A program made the position numbers and the translations under genes. Under the pieces are notes generated by a model. It was not told where the DNA came from. It made no database searches and worked only from the letters and a program-made list of their open reading frames with translations. From Haliotis asinina (Eukaryota; Mollusca; Gastropoda; Lepetellida; Haliotidae), in assembly GCF_037392515.1 (NCBI RefSeq), contig NC_090282.1, positions 32,787,054 to 32,851,053 on the forward strand: DNA of 64,000 bases, read 5' to 3'. Below, piece by piece: positions 37,001 to 46,569 of the stretch (position 1 is its first letter; each line of letters begins with the position of its first letter).

Positions 37001-40000
37001 CCCAGAGAAGTCAGTCCTTAAACCTAGTCAACAATTTGTTGTTTTTGTTTTATCATTAACTCTCTTTCTATGAGTGTGTCATTAACGACAGAGAAAGCTG
37101 ACAAAATTCAGGAGGCATGTATTCAGGTGATGCGACAGCCCTGTGTAAGTGTGTAACTAGCAGAGGTGATTGGATACTTACTAGCCAGTCTCCCGAGGGT
37201 GAAGCTCAGACCGCTATACTACAGACGGTTAGATAACCACAAGTTGTGTTATCAAACAGACACAGGGTGACTATGACCAGTGTCTGACAATAACCACGAA
37301 GAAAAAGCACGACTTAACATGGTGGATTGGAAATAGACACACAGCCAGTAAACCCATATCTGTTGACCCGCCATCCTTAACCCTGTCTGCTGATGCCTCA
37401 AAGACAAGCTGGAGATGGGTACGCGACGGACAGAGCACTGGCGGTCACCAGTCTCGTGAATTATTTGGAAGTCTTAGTGGCATTTCTGACACTCCATGCT
37501 TTTCATGTTAGTGAAACGAACTGTCACATCTGTTTGCTACTTGACAGTAGTACAGCTGTTGCATACATTAACCACATGGGCGGGAAGAAGTCCCAACTAA
37601 ACAGTCTAGTGCATATGGATAAGTGCAGCTTACATCCCTGGGGTGGTAAACGTCATGGCTGATCAGAGAAAATACAGAATGGTACCTTACAGCTAATGTG
37701 TTTGATGGCATATGTTACCATTTCGGCAAACCAGAAATTGATCTTTCTGCGTTGTGTCTGAACAATAGATTACCAAAATATGGCTCATGGCAGCCTGACC
37801 CAAACACACTAGCAGTTGATGCTTTTTCTTTGCCAGGTTGGAAACAGTACTTCTATTATGTTTTGCTGCCTTTCAGTGTGATCAACACTGTCCTGAAGAA
37901 AATGGAGGGAAACCAAGCCACAGGCACCCTGATCACTCCTCTGTGGAGCACCCTGATCACTCCTCTGTGGAGCACACAGCCATAGTTTCCCCGACTTCTC
38001 AGACTCATCACTCTGCAGCTTTTGACCCTACCGACAGATCACATAATTCTAGGACTGCCCTCCCTACTGGTTCGTTTTACCATCCCTTGTTATGGGTGGT
38101 TTTCAGATAACCCTTTAAACTACGACCCCTGCTCGCTTTCACTCTTTGTGATCCTTCTGCTTGTGATTAGTTTCATATAATCTCAATGAACCTTCAACTT
38201 CCATTTTCAATTTTGTTTTGACACTAAATTTTCAACATGATACATGTACCGACTAACATGCTTTATGCTCATCTCATCATAACCTGCTCATCTCTTGCCT
38301 GAACAAATCATTTTGAAAATTGTTTACTTACAGGAATTCCATCTTCATCATCATCAGCTCCCACAGCCTCTGGACCTGTGGAAACAGGCATCTGCAGTTA
38401 CTTTGGAAACCACAATCAAATCACTAAAAACATTTTTCAAACTGGACAAGCTTGTTCAAGTAAGCATCAAACTTACAGGTCACAGGTTTGCGTAGACCAC
38501 AGTAAATCAAGACATTATTCGGATATATCTGGTATCTTAAACTAGCTAACCAAAACCATTTGTGTTTGCTTATGAGAAAATGTGCTTGGTCGTTTGGCAA
38601 CTGCAACCAATCTATGATTATTTCAGTTAATCGGTACACTACTAGTGTGTGTACTCATGCTGGTTCAAAATGGCTTCTCCACTCAAGTCATCATCTTTAA
38701 CACCAACTGGGAGGCCAGGTTAACACAAGTACCAACTTTACCACCTCAATGCAAAATCAGACCCATTTGTATATACATACCTTCCGTCAGATATTTGTAG
38801 GCATAGCCTATCTCCTGAAACCTTTCCTTGGCACCGGGTTCAGTATTCTGGTAACCATAGTAACAACAGAACATTCAATAGGACAAGTGAAGACAACCAA
38901 GTAAAACTTAATCATTATGGTTGTAACATATGCTATATTTGGCATTACACCTTCTCAGTAAAGGACAGATTCTAGTACATTTGTTGTGTTGAGTCCCACC
39001 AAGGATTTGAACCCACACCAGCACACAAAATCAGCCATCTAACTACTTAGCCACCATAGCTTCCACTATGGCAATCTGGTGTCTGACCTCAAATCAATGA
39101 AACCCTCCAGAAGAGACATACTAGAATCTGTACTTCACCAAGAGAGTGTAATCCCAAATAATACATGTGTTACCTCTGACCAGTTTTTAAATGGAATTGC
39201 GTATTCATTATGTTTGTCAACTGAATCTCTAATAAGTTCAAATGTACAACCGTTATCAAACATACACAGACAGTAAGTCCTCCACATCCTAACTCATAAG
39301 GATATCCACAAGAAGCAAACCAAAATAGGTCATCAATTCATCCAAGGACACATGGTGAGGAAGAAGGGGACTTCCTAAACACGTGATTGGTAAACCCATG
39401 AGATAATTCGTGTTCAACAGGTGGTCTTCAAATCCTGGTCTGTGATTCAAGTGTAGTGAGTTTCAGTTTTACACTGCCAGCAATATTCCAGCAATATGAC
39501 AGGGACACCAGAAACAGTCTTCACAGATTGTGAAGCGTGAAATCAAACCTGGCTCTCCGGGATGATGAGCAGACGCACCAGGTTGAGGAGACGGTGTCCT
39601 CTCACTTAGCCAGATTTGGTTAAAACAGGTGTCTCACATAGCCAGAGTGGGGTTTGGCTGACTAGTGTTAGTGTTTTGACAGCACTTAGTCCACATCAGC
39701 CATAGTCTGTATCACAAAAATCCTGAGTCAGGAGACAGGTCCCCAATTAACAGAGCAAGGAATGCATGCAACAAACACTGCATCTACCAACATAATGAAC
39801 ACAGCCTATGTCTCACCACATCTGGAATTTTCCATACTTGTATACTTCTGACAGTGACAGTTAACACTTTGTTAACCAGGATCACCAATATTACAATTAC
39901 TTACACTGAAAATTCCTTGCAGGTCCTGCAATACACCTACCAAACATTACTGATTTGATCACTACATGTATTTACAAATGTTTAGGAGATGATTCTGTAC

Positions 40001-43000
40001 TTCCTCACCTTGTCAGGATGGTACTGTTTGGCTAGCCTGTGATAGCTCTTCTTAATTTCATCTGAAAAATATATACACACCTTCAGACTGGCTTTAATAC
40101 AAATTAATATGAATGTGATAAACAACAGAATAAACAACATTATTGTCATGGATCAAACAACCATTATCCGACAAGGCTGAATTAAGTATCAACCTTGTTC
40201 AGTATACCTTGTTGTTTACTCATGATTCGGTCAGTGTGAAACCAAGTCAAAAGTTTAGACTCACTTGTGCAAATATAGCATAGACTCACTAGTGCAAATA
40301 TAGCAATTAACTGCGGGTGACTGGTTTAACTAAATTTTGCATACTATTCCATACTGTTTAACAGTACTATTTACACATGACTTAGTGTATTGAAAAACAA
40401 ATTCAGAACATTGAAAAGATTATTGTCATGAGTTCAATAAAAGACAAAAATCTGAGAAAATTGGCAAACTCTGAACAAAACTTAACACCAAAACACTGTT
40501 CACATACACAATATTTGCATATGTTTTTCAGCAATTTGATGCATGATCCTTGTGCATTTCAACAGCATGAGGTTTACAGTTGGCTCCCGGAAGTTTGTGG
40601 AGAAATCAAACTTCAGTGTTACCAAATACAGGCCCCCCTAAGTAATTGAAGGAATTACAGCAAATTTGAAGGAATTGCATCCCAAATGTAAACAAACGCA
40701 ACCCACTCATGAAACAATTGCAGCCATATCGGCAATTTAGCGGCAATAACAGAAACACATCGGCCATACCGGAAGCAATGTCGGTAATACTTGAAACACA
40801 CTCGTCCGTCTTCAGAGATTTTTCGGCTCACATCTGTGATTTGTCGGTCGCGAACACAAACTCACGCAGCAAAACATGGCGTCGTTCAAAGAAGCACCCG
40901 TCTCGGTGAGTTTTGTTTTAATTCCTACTATTACATTTTTATACTTATCCATCTTTGACCACCCATGTTGAATGCGTTTAGGTATGAGGTGTTGTTGGGG
41001 CTATAGCTTATTTTTTAGGAAAAGACTGTCACTGCAGAAGAGTGTCACAAGTCATGTCCCTGGAGGTTGTTTACATCTGAAACTCCAGGGGCATGACTTG
41101 TGAAAAATCTCTGAAGACGGCTGAGTGTGTTTCAAGTATTACTGACATTGCTTCCGATATGGCTGATGTGTTTCTGTTATTACCGCTAAATTGCCGATAT
41201 GGCTGCAATTGTTTCACGAGTGGGCTGCGTTTGTTTACATTTGAGATGCCATTCCTTCAAATTTGCTGTAATTCCTTCAATTACTGAAATATTTATACGA
41301 AAAATATAATGAGAGTTTCTAGTGAGCCTAAACTTGTGATAAGCAGTATATTTTCAAAATTTGTCTATTGAAGGCCTCACTTAGCCAGTTGCAGAAGATT
41401 TCACAGCATGAAGTAACGCTCAACTGTGATGAGCCATTTCTGTCTCAATAAGCATTCAGTCATTAGAGTTTAAAAAAACAAAAATGTTTGTTCACAAATA
41501 TAGACAAGACAAAATTATGTTCAGGTACACGGATGCCCCCTCTGCTGTAGGAAGCGTTTCCTACACTGAGTGTGCTTTGGTGATTAATTTCTGCTAAAGC
41601 CAGACCAATTTTGTTTCTTGTTTTACGGATTTTTGTCCTCTGAAAACCTAAAGGCAGGCGAGGAAAAAATAGAAAAATAAAATTTCTAATCAAAGTAATA
41701 TTCCTTCCAAATACGCAAAGTATTTTACTTTTGGCAATTTATGAAGTGAATAAGGGTCAAAAAACAACCTGAAAAGTATCTTCTTGTGATTTTACATTTT
41801 TAGGCACCAAAATACATTAGGATTTTAATTTTTGAGCGGGGAAAATTAAGTTTTATTTTCTTTTTTATTCTTGAAAAAATATGGCAGGTGGATCCGTAAA
41901 ACAAGAAATAAAATTGGTTTGGCCTAAACAAGTTAATCTCCCATTTCATTGTCATCAGAGACAACTTCATCAAATTATTTTCTAAGTTCAAATGAATCTA
42001 AGCATACAAAAAAACTATAACATTCAAAAACAAAATATGAGATGCACACCTTTAGAGTTTCTATAATAGACATATGTAAGCTGAATGATTGTTTGTGCAG
42101 TGTTTTTTGAGGAGAAGAGGGCAAAGTACACCCCCTGTTGTATGGAACAAACAGGATGAATAGAATCAAAGTCAGCTAAGTTCAAACATCTGTAGAAGTG
42201 ACAAAAATAAGAAATTGAATGAACAGGGTATGAAATGCATAAATATATAGTCCCAATACAACACATGTAGAACTAAAAGCTCAATCAATTCTGATGAGCA
42301 GCTTTTGTGGAGAAGTGGATAGACTTCATCCCCCATAACACTATATTCAGAGAGAAATTCAACAAGCATTGTCACATGACCTTGAAAATGATGTGAAGGT
42401 CACAAAAAATCGACTGGGCCCTATACCATCTGTAGATGAAGCTTGGTGTCAAATATGAAAAAAATCCAGTGACCAGTTATTGAGATATCTCAATGATGAG
42501 CTAAACATGTAGGTGAAAATGCTGATACCTTAGAAGCATCAGTGTGACCTTGAAAATGATGTGAAGGTCACCAAATGCCATCCCTAGACAAAATATGAAA
42601 ACAATTCAGTGACTAGTTCTTGAGATGTGTTGCTGAAAGAGTGAAATGTAAAAGTCCCCTTGTGACCTTGAAATGAAGGTCAAGGTCACCAAACCTGACC
42701 AGCACCTTTCTCAAACAGTGAAGAACCTAGGTACCAAATATGAAAAGAATGTAGACAACTGTTCTTTGGTTATTCCATTTTGTATGTTACATTCTGATAG
42801 AGGGACAGAACCTAATACTATATCCCACGCTTCACGCTAAACGTGTGGCGGCGAATAGCAAAATTTATATAAGTTCAGATGCCACTAAAATTGGAAAAAT
42901 GAACAAAATACAAAATAAAATATGAGATGCACACCTTTACAGTCCCCATAAAGTGTAATCTATATGAATCCAATACAATAAGTTTTGAGGAGAAGGGGAT

Positions 43001-44049
43001 AAGGTACACCCTACCATCGTCCCTTATTATCATCACTGGGAAATTCAGCAAAATGTACCTAAGTTTGAATGTCTCTAAATATACAAAAAGGCAATAAAGT
43101 ATGAACACAAAATATGAGATGAACACCATTAGACTCCAAAGAAAGCCCATCTATTAAGTTCACTGAATTCCACAGAGCATTTTTGTGGAGAAGCGGATAG
43201 AGTATATTCCCTGTTTTGAACGGACTGATGGACGGACATTGTCAGAGAGTAACCCTATACACCCCCAGCCATATATGGCGAGGACATAAAAAATACTTTG
43301 GCAATCTGATTGGAAATTTTGAACCACTTAAAACTCATGTGTCCTTGATGGAATTTTGGTCGTAAAAGTAAATGCTGGCTCAAATAGTTGAAATATCAAG
43401 TTGCAAACCCAACCAGAATCTGAGATTATATTTTGTCTTTGTCACTCATGGTGGCTAGTGGTCCTGTGTGTAGACCTCAGGTCACAATCAGTTGAAGTTA
43501 AGCACTGTCAAACTCAGACAGTGCTTGGCTGGGTGACTGTGTTTGGCAGTTTGACTCCTGAGAGTTTTTAGAACCTCGGTCCTGCCCCACAATGAAGCAC
43601 ATGGAAACATGTGGTCTCACCTTAGGCAAGTGAGTTTGTTCAAATTTGCCTCTGTTCACCTAGCAGAAAATGGGTACCCGATGAGACAAAGTCCTGTGAC
43701 TATAACCTTCTAGCGCCTTAGAGGCAGCTTGGGTTATCCGAGTTAATGATAATCAGATTCTGATTTTAGCGTCCAGTGAGCAACTAGTCAGATGGATAGT
43801 AGGTATAAGTGAATTATTATCATATTATCATCACTCAAGATTCCACTGTTGCACCTATCTACACACAAGGTGTAATATTATTTGAGCTCCATTTCATAAC
43901 AATCTGCAGAACACTGACAATCACTGGATCTAAAGCATGTATCATAACCAACTGAAGAATTATTGTCTCAACAGAATTCACATACCATCACTAGCATCAT
44001 AAGGCACTTCCAACACTTCCAAACACTTTCGTCTCTCTCTTTCCGACAT
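22052..44049 (-). CDS. J-domain (DnaJ/Hsp40-type) co-chaperone, 15 coding exons, 892 aa
   Basis: Proposed coding exons in order: 43986-44049, 40009-40061, 38781-38847, 38332-38375, 33696-33735, 33246-33518, 32062-32447, 30092-30396, 28758-28773, 27827-27893, 26845-26964, 25945-26091, 25520-25552, 23796-23871, 22052-23039. All introns are GT-AG and all phases match, giving 2679 nt. Residues 1-60 form a J domain with KCLEVLEVPYDASDDEIKKS, HPD at 36-38 and FQEIGYAYKYL. A F/H/G-rich stretch follows, then DSDEDDDSDY, then a lysine-rich helix (KEEKKKEKKKRAKERRKAAK), a second basic coiled stretch (KKKQKEQEEKEAQRR) and an Asp/Glu tract. Two copies of EAEE(M/R)xM(F/L)HEAL lie near 505 and 543. The last 330 residues are Gly/Ser/Thr-rich. 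J proteins stimulate Hsp70 ATPase; client and location are unknown. A spliced 5' UTR is likely, with a 3' splice site just before CTGAATGAAGTGCCATG. I do not recognise a named orthologue. Confidence 0.8.
23230..23700. repeat. Minisatellite, about 30-bp unit, in last intron of the J-protein gene
   Basis: Ten or more imperfect units of the type AAGGAAACACTATCCAACTA plus CCACTAGTTC. They degrade towards 23700, about 100 bp short of the donor of exon 23796-23871. Confidence 0.85.
24286..24420 (-). mobile_element. SINE-A, internally deleted
   Basis: In reverse orientation: GGTTTTATGCTATAACACTG, GGGGACACCAGAAATTGACT, TTGTACACATGCAGGAAAT and CAGGCTACCACATCGCCCC. Confidence 0.7.
25000..25160 (-). 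mobile_element. SINE-B, 5' part
   Basis: In reverse orientation: TGATGACCTGTGTCAACCAA, GATCCTGACCATCTGATC, GCATGGGTTGCTGTAGACAA and ATTCTAACCTGGCTCTTCCC. The shared tail is absent. Confidence 0.6.
26520..26842. repeat. Minisatellite, about 54-bp unit, abutting a 5' splice site
   Basis: About six units contain TATCCCCACTGGGGAACTAC, then AACTCTTGAAGTACTTTAGG. The last unit runs into the donor of exon 26845-26964: the intron begins GTAAGTACTTCAAGAG and the units carry the same AAGTACTTCAAGAG without the leading GT. Both strands stay open over this repeat; this is a product of the repetition and not evidence of coding. Confidence 0.9.
26966..27300. repeat. Minisatellite, about 32-bp unit, abutting a 3' splice site
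   Basis: About ten units resemble CACACAAAATACCATCTCAC plus CCAGTAGCC. The nearest unit lies within a few bases of the acceptor of exon 26845-26964. Some units have TAACATCTTGTTC in place of TACCATCTCACC. Confidence 0.9.
28885..29000 (-). mobile_element. SINE-A, truncated by a minisatellite
   Basis: In reverse orientation: GATTGAGTGAAAGAGTATG, TTTTAGAAATATTCCAGCAA, GGGACACCAGAATCAGGCTT and CACACATGTA. It then breaks off where the 40-bp array starts. Confidence 0.75.
29007..29975. repeat. 40-bp minisatellite, about 24 units
   Basis: The unit is ACATTAGGAGCATGACAGCT followed by GACCAGGCAGATCTGCATAG. Units vary at two sites: GGAG/GGAT/GGGTT and GCAT/GCGT. The last two units are more diverged (GACCTTGCAGATTTGC). 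It lies in the intron between exons 30092-30396 and 28758-28773. Confidence 0.97.
30600..31890 (+). pseudogene. LINE 3' end: zinc-knuckle and REL-endonuclease remnant (Dong/R4-like)
   Basis: An open frame at 30686-31396 continues in the same frame to the stop at 31792, interrupted only by a TGA at 31394-31396. It contains the C-terminal zinc motif CHLCNEFTETVQHLVSGC, a WYPEHVQGVLEN region, and after the stop KPDLVLFDK...IIEFSVPF...KYADLAFEM...PIVLGALG. This fits the restriction-enzyme-like endonuclease end of R2/R4/NeSL-type LINE proteins. The reverse-transcriptase core is missing (5' truncated). Short 24-bp repeats (GGGCGGGGTTTGATTAATGT) sit at the 5' edge. AAT/TAA tracts flank both ends (30602-30635 and 31867-31884). 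It is inserted in a J-protein gene intron, antisense to the gene. Confidence 0.75.
33085..33155 (-). repeat. tRNA-like SINE head
   Basis: The minus strand reads GTAGTATAGTGGTTAGAGCA (A-box-like), then GTTGGGGTTCAATCAC (B-box-like). There is no matching 3' acceptor strand, so it is a tRNA-derived repeat and not a tRNA gene. Confidence 0.5.
33852..34027. mobile_element. pogo/Tigger-like MITE, 176 bp
   Basis: The left end CAGTGGAAGTTGTCCAAACC and the right end GGTTTGGGCAACTTCCACTA are near-perfect inverses, with TA on both sides (33850-33851 and 34028-34029). The termini and the TA target resemble Tc1-mariner/pogo elements. It is non-coding. Confidence 0.65.
34068..34547. mobile_element. pogo/Tigger-like MITE, 480 bp
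   Basis: The left end CAGAGAGACCCCAGATATCT and the right end (inverse CAGTGAAACCCTGGATACCT) pair as terminal repeats. TA lies on both sides (34066-34067 and 34548-34549). Internal ATATCTGGA motifs recur. No transposase is encoded. Confidence 0.65.
35046..35325 (+). pseudogene. Penelope-like element, GIY-YIG endonuclease remnant
   Basis: One frame gives VVYYIQC then SGNSYVEEALR. After a frameshift it gives RVKEYQASVMKTYTKSAT, then HPNHTTLWTNINILE and a RKL...AISIKWLNPAIN ending. The order of a Y-I core, R-x-KEY, TKSA, NH-x-x-W and LNP resembles the C-terminal GIY-YIG endonuclease of Penelope-like retroelements. It is broken by a stop and a frameshift; no reverse transcriptase was identified upstream. 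Confidence 0.5.
35521..35778 (+). mobile_element. SINE-B, full length reference copy
   Basis: It runs from GGCCCCGGGGTAGAATAGGC through CACTGACTTGGTTGACACAT and GGATTGTCTGGTCCAGACTC to the tail CATATAGCTGGAATATTGCT...GCGTAAAACTAAACTCACTC. The tail is the same as that of SINE-A, but the front half is unrelated. Confidence 0.85.
36070..36250 (-). mobile_element. SINE-B, 5'-truncated
   Basis: In reverse orientation: AGCAATATTCTAGCTATATA, CTGTACCAGACAATCCAGAG, ACACATGTCAACCATCCTG and AGTCGCCTCTTACAACGAGC. Confidence 0.75.
36415..38266 (+). pseudogene. DIRS-type retroelement remnant flanked by 57-bp direct repeats
   Basis: The order is gag-like, reverse transcriptase, RNase H, in broken frames. 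36500-36720 gives an acidic gag-like piece (SSSSSDEEVDIDEDILKYLV). 36800-37040 gives RT pieces (SHLRSKGHMNVGFIGDSF, where the usual DD is GD). 37380-37640 gives RNase-H-like LTLSADASKTSWRW and STAVAYINHMGGK. 37700-37900 gives YHFGKPEIDLSA and LAVDAFSLPGW. This order fits DIRS-type tyrosine-recombinase retroelements; no recombinase was found. A 57-bp repeat starting ATTTTGTTTTGAC lies at 36415-36471 and 38210-38266 in the same direction. It sits in a J-protein gene intron. Confidence 0.7.
38935..39064 (-). mobile_element. SINE-C (tRNA-like, GACTCAAC body)
   Basis: The minus strand carries GCTATGGTGGCTAAGTAGTT, then GTGTGGGTTCAAATCCTTGG (B box) and GGGACTCAACACAACAAATG. It matches 21342-21505. 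Confidence 0.55.
39448..39615 (-). mobile_element. SINE-A, diverged
   Basis: In reverse orientation: GTGAGTTTCAGTTTTACACT, CCAGCAATATTCCAGCAATA, GGGACACCAGAAACAGTCTT and CGGGATGATGAGCAGACGC. Confidence 0.75.
40641..41285. mobile_element. Long-inverted-repeat element, about 645 bp, arms near 185 bp
   Basis: The left arm (40641 to about 40830) begins AGTAATTGAAGGAATTACAG. The right arm (about 41100-41285) ends with its inverse, CTTCAATTACT, and the arms agree at well over 90% by eye. The centre contains ATGGCGTCGTTC, a possible short frame, and a 22-bp hairpin (41044-41065 with 41082-41103). No target duplication is clear. It lies in intron 1 of the J-protein gene. Confidence 0.8.
41597..41925. 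mobile_element. MITE with GGCCAGACC-type inverted repeats, copy 2
   Basis: The left end AGCCAGACCAATTTTGTTTC and the right end (inverse GGCCAAACCAATTTTATTTC) extend to TTGTTTTACGGAT, a terminal repeat of about 35 bp. The interior matches 5211-5510. It is non-coding. Confidence 0.75.
41990..43290. repeat. Composite molluscan repeat with TGACCTTGA-type palindromes
   Basis: A module AAAATATGAGATGCACACCT...GAGGAGAAG...GTACACCC recurs near 42030, 42915 and 43110. Between them a second module recurs with TGACCTTGAAAATGATGTGA plus AGGTCA at 42377-42402 and 42545-42570, and a variant at 42663-42688. It ends near GGACGGACATTGTCAGAGAG. No protein is encoded. It lies in intron 1 of the J-protein gene. 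Confidence 0.6.
43445..43745 (+). mobile_element. 5S-rRNA-derived SINE (SINE3-like)
   Basis: The front part contains GTTGAAGTTAAGCACTGTCA and GTGCTTGGCTGGGTGACTG, which line up with the internal control region of 5S rRNA (GAAGCTAAGCA...TTGGATGGGAGACCG). A conserved-type central block with GCCTCTGTTCACCTAGCAG and AAAATGGGTACCC follows. It is too diverged to be a 5S gene. Confidence 0.6.
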
Positions 44050-44467
44050 GGCACTTCATTCAGCTGTAAACAAGAGAACAAGACTGTATGATAAGTAAAG
44101 TGATCAGAACCTAGATTTTCAAAGATCTCTTAGCGTTAAGACAGTCATAAGTGCCATATATTAACATTAACATACGACTATCTTAGCGCCAAGAGAGCTT
44201 CGAAAATCCGGGCCCGGGAAAGAATGATTTCCCATACAAAAACTAATATTCATATAAAATTTAGCAATCATATTAATTTTGTAAACTCATTACAGGAGCA
44301 GAAATCTACTTTCATTAAAAAGAACATTCAAATAAATTGTAAAGTACACTTTTTAATAAGGGTTGTAAACCTACCATTACTTCTTTAATTATGCATTGTC
44401 ACTCAATGCTGATACTCCAATCAAGAGAATTAACCAACTTGCCACAGCTTGTCAATTTCAGTAATAA

Positions 44468-44636
44468 CATGGGGTGGTGGGGTAGCCTAGTGGTTAAAGC
44501 GTTCGCTCGTCACACCGAAGACCCGGGTTCAATTCCCCACATGGGTAAAATGTGTGAGGCCCATTCTCCGGTGTCCCCGCCTTGATATAGCTGGAATATT
44601 GCTAAATGCGGCGTAAAACCAAACTCACTCACTGAC
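44468..44636 (+). mobile_element. SINE-A, best preserved copy
   Basis: It has an intact A-box-like TAGCCTAGTGGTTAAAGCG, B-box GGTTCAATTCC, body GTGTGAGGCCCATTCTCCGG and tail GCGGCGTAAAACCAAACTCA. It is a good query for counting the family genome-wide. Confidence 0.9.
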
Positions 44637-46054
44637 TCAGTAATAAGTAGTTCACACATGCCAGCCTGTCTACAATGTTAAATATACATCATGATAATAC
44701 TCTAACCTTTCTCATCAAGAACTTGATTGGTTCATTGAGAAATGGTGTTTAAATCACTCTTGCCCGAGACATGAGTGATTAATCTGACAGAATCTAGAGC
44801 CTGATTTCAAGTAAAACTTCAATTTAAAAAGTATAAGTTAAGAATAATTTTGCAAGACATTCATTATGGCATATAACTGTCTGAATCTTATTGCAATTTC
44901 TTATGCCAGGGCTTGATTTAAGAGATATTAACCTACTTGCACCAGGTGCAACCTAAGATAAAGACCTAGTTGCAGCAGCCAAATTCCAGTTGCAACATCA
45001 GAGGTTTGGGTGCAAAAAAACATATTTCTGTGATGTAGTACCCATGAAACCATAGTAGCGCAGAGACACAGCAGGTTTATTGTTTATTTATTTCTCAAAA
45101 ATTGACTTTTACATGGTGCAAGTTAAACTCATCACTTGGATGCACTTATAATATTGGGTTGCACCCACAGATCAAGCCTGGACTCTGTATGAATAAAGTC
45201 TAGATACTCTCTTTCTCTGTTGTGCTGGATTTATTACATGCTATTAACAGCTACTAATACAAATGTGGCAGTACAGAAATTGTTAGTTGAGCAACAAGAC
45301 AAAAACATCTAGCAAAGGATTCCACAATAATTCAACGATTGATTAATCACTGTTATCTTGCACAGTCTATCAAAAGTAAATCTCTAAATATGTAGGTAAT
45401 ACATTCATAGGCAAGAAATGCTGACGTGAAACAACATACTTTGTTCAAAGGACTAGTAGATAATACGCTGATTGACTTCTCATTGTTATCCAAGTCAACA
45501 GATTGTTCATATCAAACCAGTAATGTAGTTGTCAAATGTACTGTATGAGCAGACCAATGAGATTTTATGGCTTAATGAAACATCTCAAACAGTCACAAAA
45601 CTACCTGAGAAACAAACCATCTCAAATATTATATCTATGTCATCATATCAGAAAATGCTACAGAAATTTTACAATTTTTGATGCTTCCTTTATTTTTTAT
45701 TGTTGCATATGAATGGGATAATGTTCCTGAGAGGTTTTACTAATTACACTGGCTTTCATTAAATTTCAATAGGTAGGATAGTTTTCTGTTAATGGAGACA
45801 AGATGACACTTCATGTTATGATAACAAAATAGACAGACAGATAGACAGAAATTCTGTCTAATTTAATCGCTTGATGTTTCTTGGATTTCATCACACCATT
45901 TTAGAGTAGTTTTACAGACTCTCTATCATGTCATTACAAAGCATACATGTGCCTACCAATGGAGTCATTCCCCTAGCCCCAGCACCTCTAGCCTTCTAGT
46001 TGCTTGTAACTACTGACGTATAGAGGGGTCGAGTCCTACCAGTTTACCAAACAG
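44637..46054. other. Gene-free stretch upstream of the J-protein gene
   Basis: No exon is supported. The J-protein promoter and any 5' UTR exon could lie here or further right, but I see no convincing core promoter. A small GACA/GATA run occurs at about 45829-45850. Confidence 0.4.
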
Positions 46055-46230
46055 TTAAAGGGGCGGTGGGGTAGCCTAGTCATTAAAGTGTTCGCTTCTC
46101 ATGCCGAGGACACGAGTTGGATTCCCCACATGGGTACATGTGAAGCCCATTTTCTGGTGTCCCCCACTGTGATATTGTTGGAATATTGCTAAAGGCGGCG
46201 TAAAACTAAACTCACTCACCCACTCAAACA
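46055..46230 (+). mobile_element. SINE-A, full length
   Basis: GGCGGTGGGGTAGCCTAGTC, GGATTCCCCACATGGGTACA and GGCGGCGTAAAACTAAACTC followed by ACTCACCCACTC. Confidence 0.88.
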
Positions 46231-46569
46231 GTTAAACATGCATTTGTCTTAATATTGGAACATTCTGTAAAATACTTTCCCAATAAAAAGTAGCAAGGAC
46301 ATTCAAAATGTATATCTGGACAGTGGTTACAAGGAAGACATGAGGATCTACTATAAGAAATGTCTAGCTAACCTGATCAGTCGTACTTCTAACTAATCAT
46401 TCCTCACTGATGGAAGTTGAAAGTGGCAGTGGTATGCGACATGATACAAAACATGCAAATAACCATAATTGAAGAAAGAATTGAAAACAGACTGTGGGCA
46501 CTATATCTAGCACCACAATTAGTAGAAACGTTTTCAAAGGTGGGTAACTGGCAGACGTTTTTCCCCACC

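Noticed and set aside
43445..43560. Possible 5S rRNA gene
   Set aside because: Only the internal promoter-like part matches, it is diverged, and it is followed by a SINE body with no terminator.
44468..44560. Possible functional tRNA gene
   Set aside because: A and B boxes are good, but no acceptor stem closes and the sequence continues into the SINE-A body repeated throughout the window.
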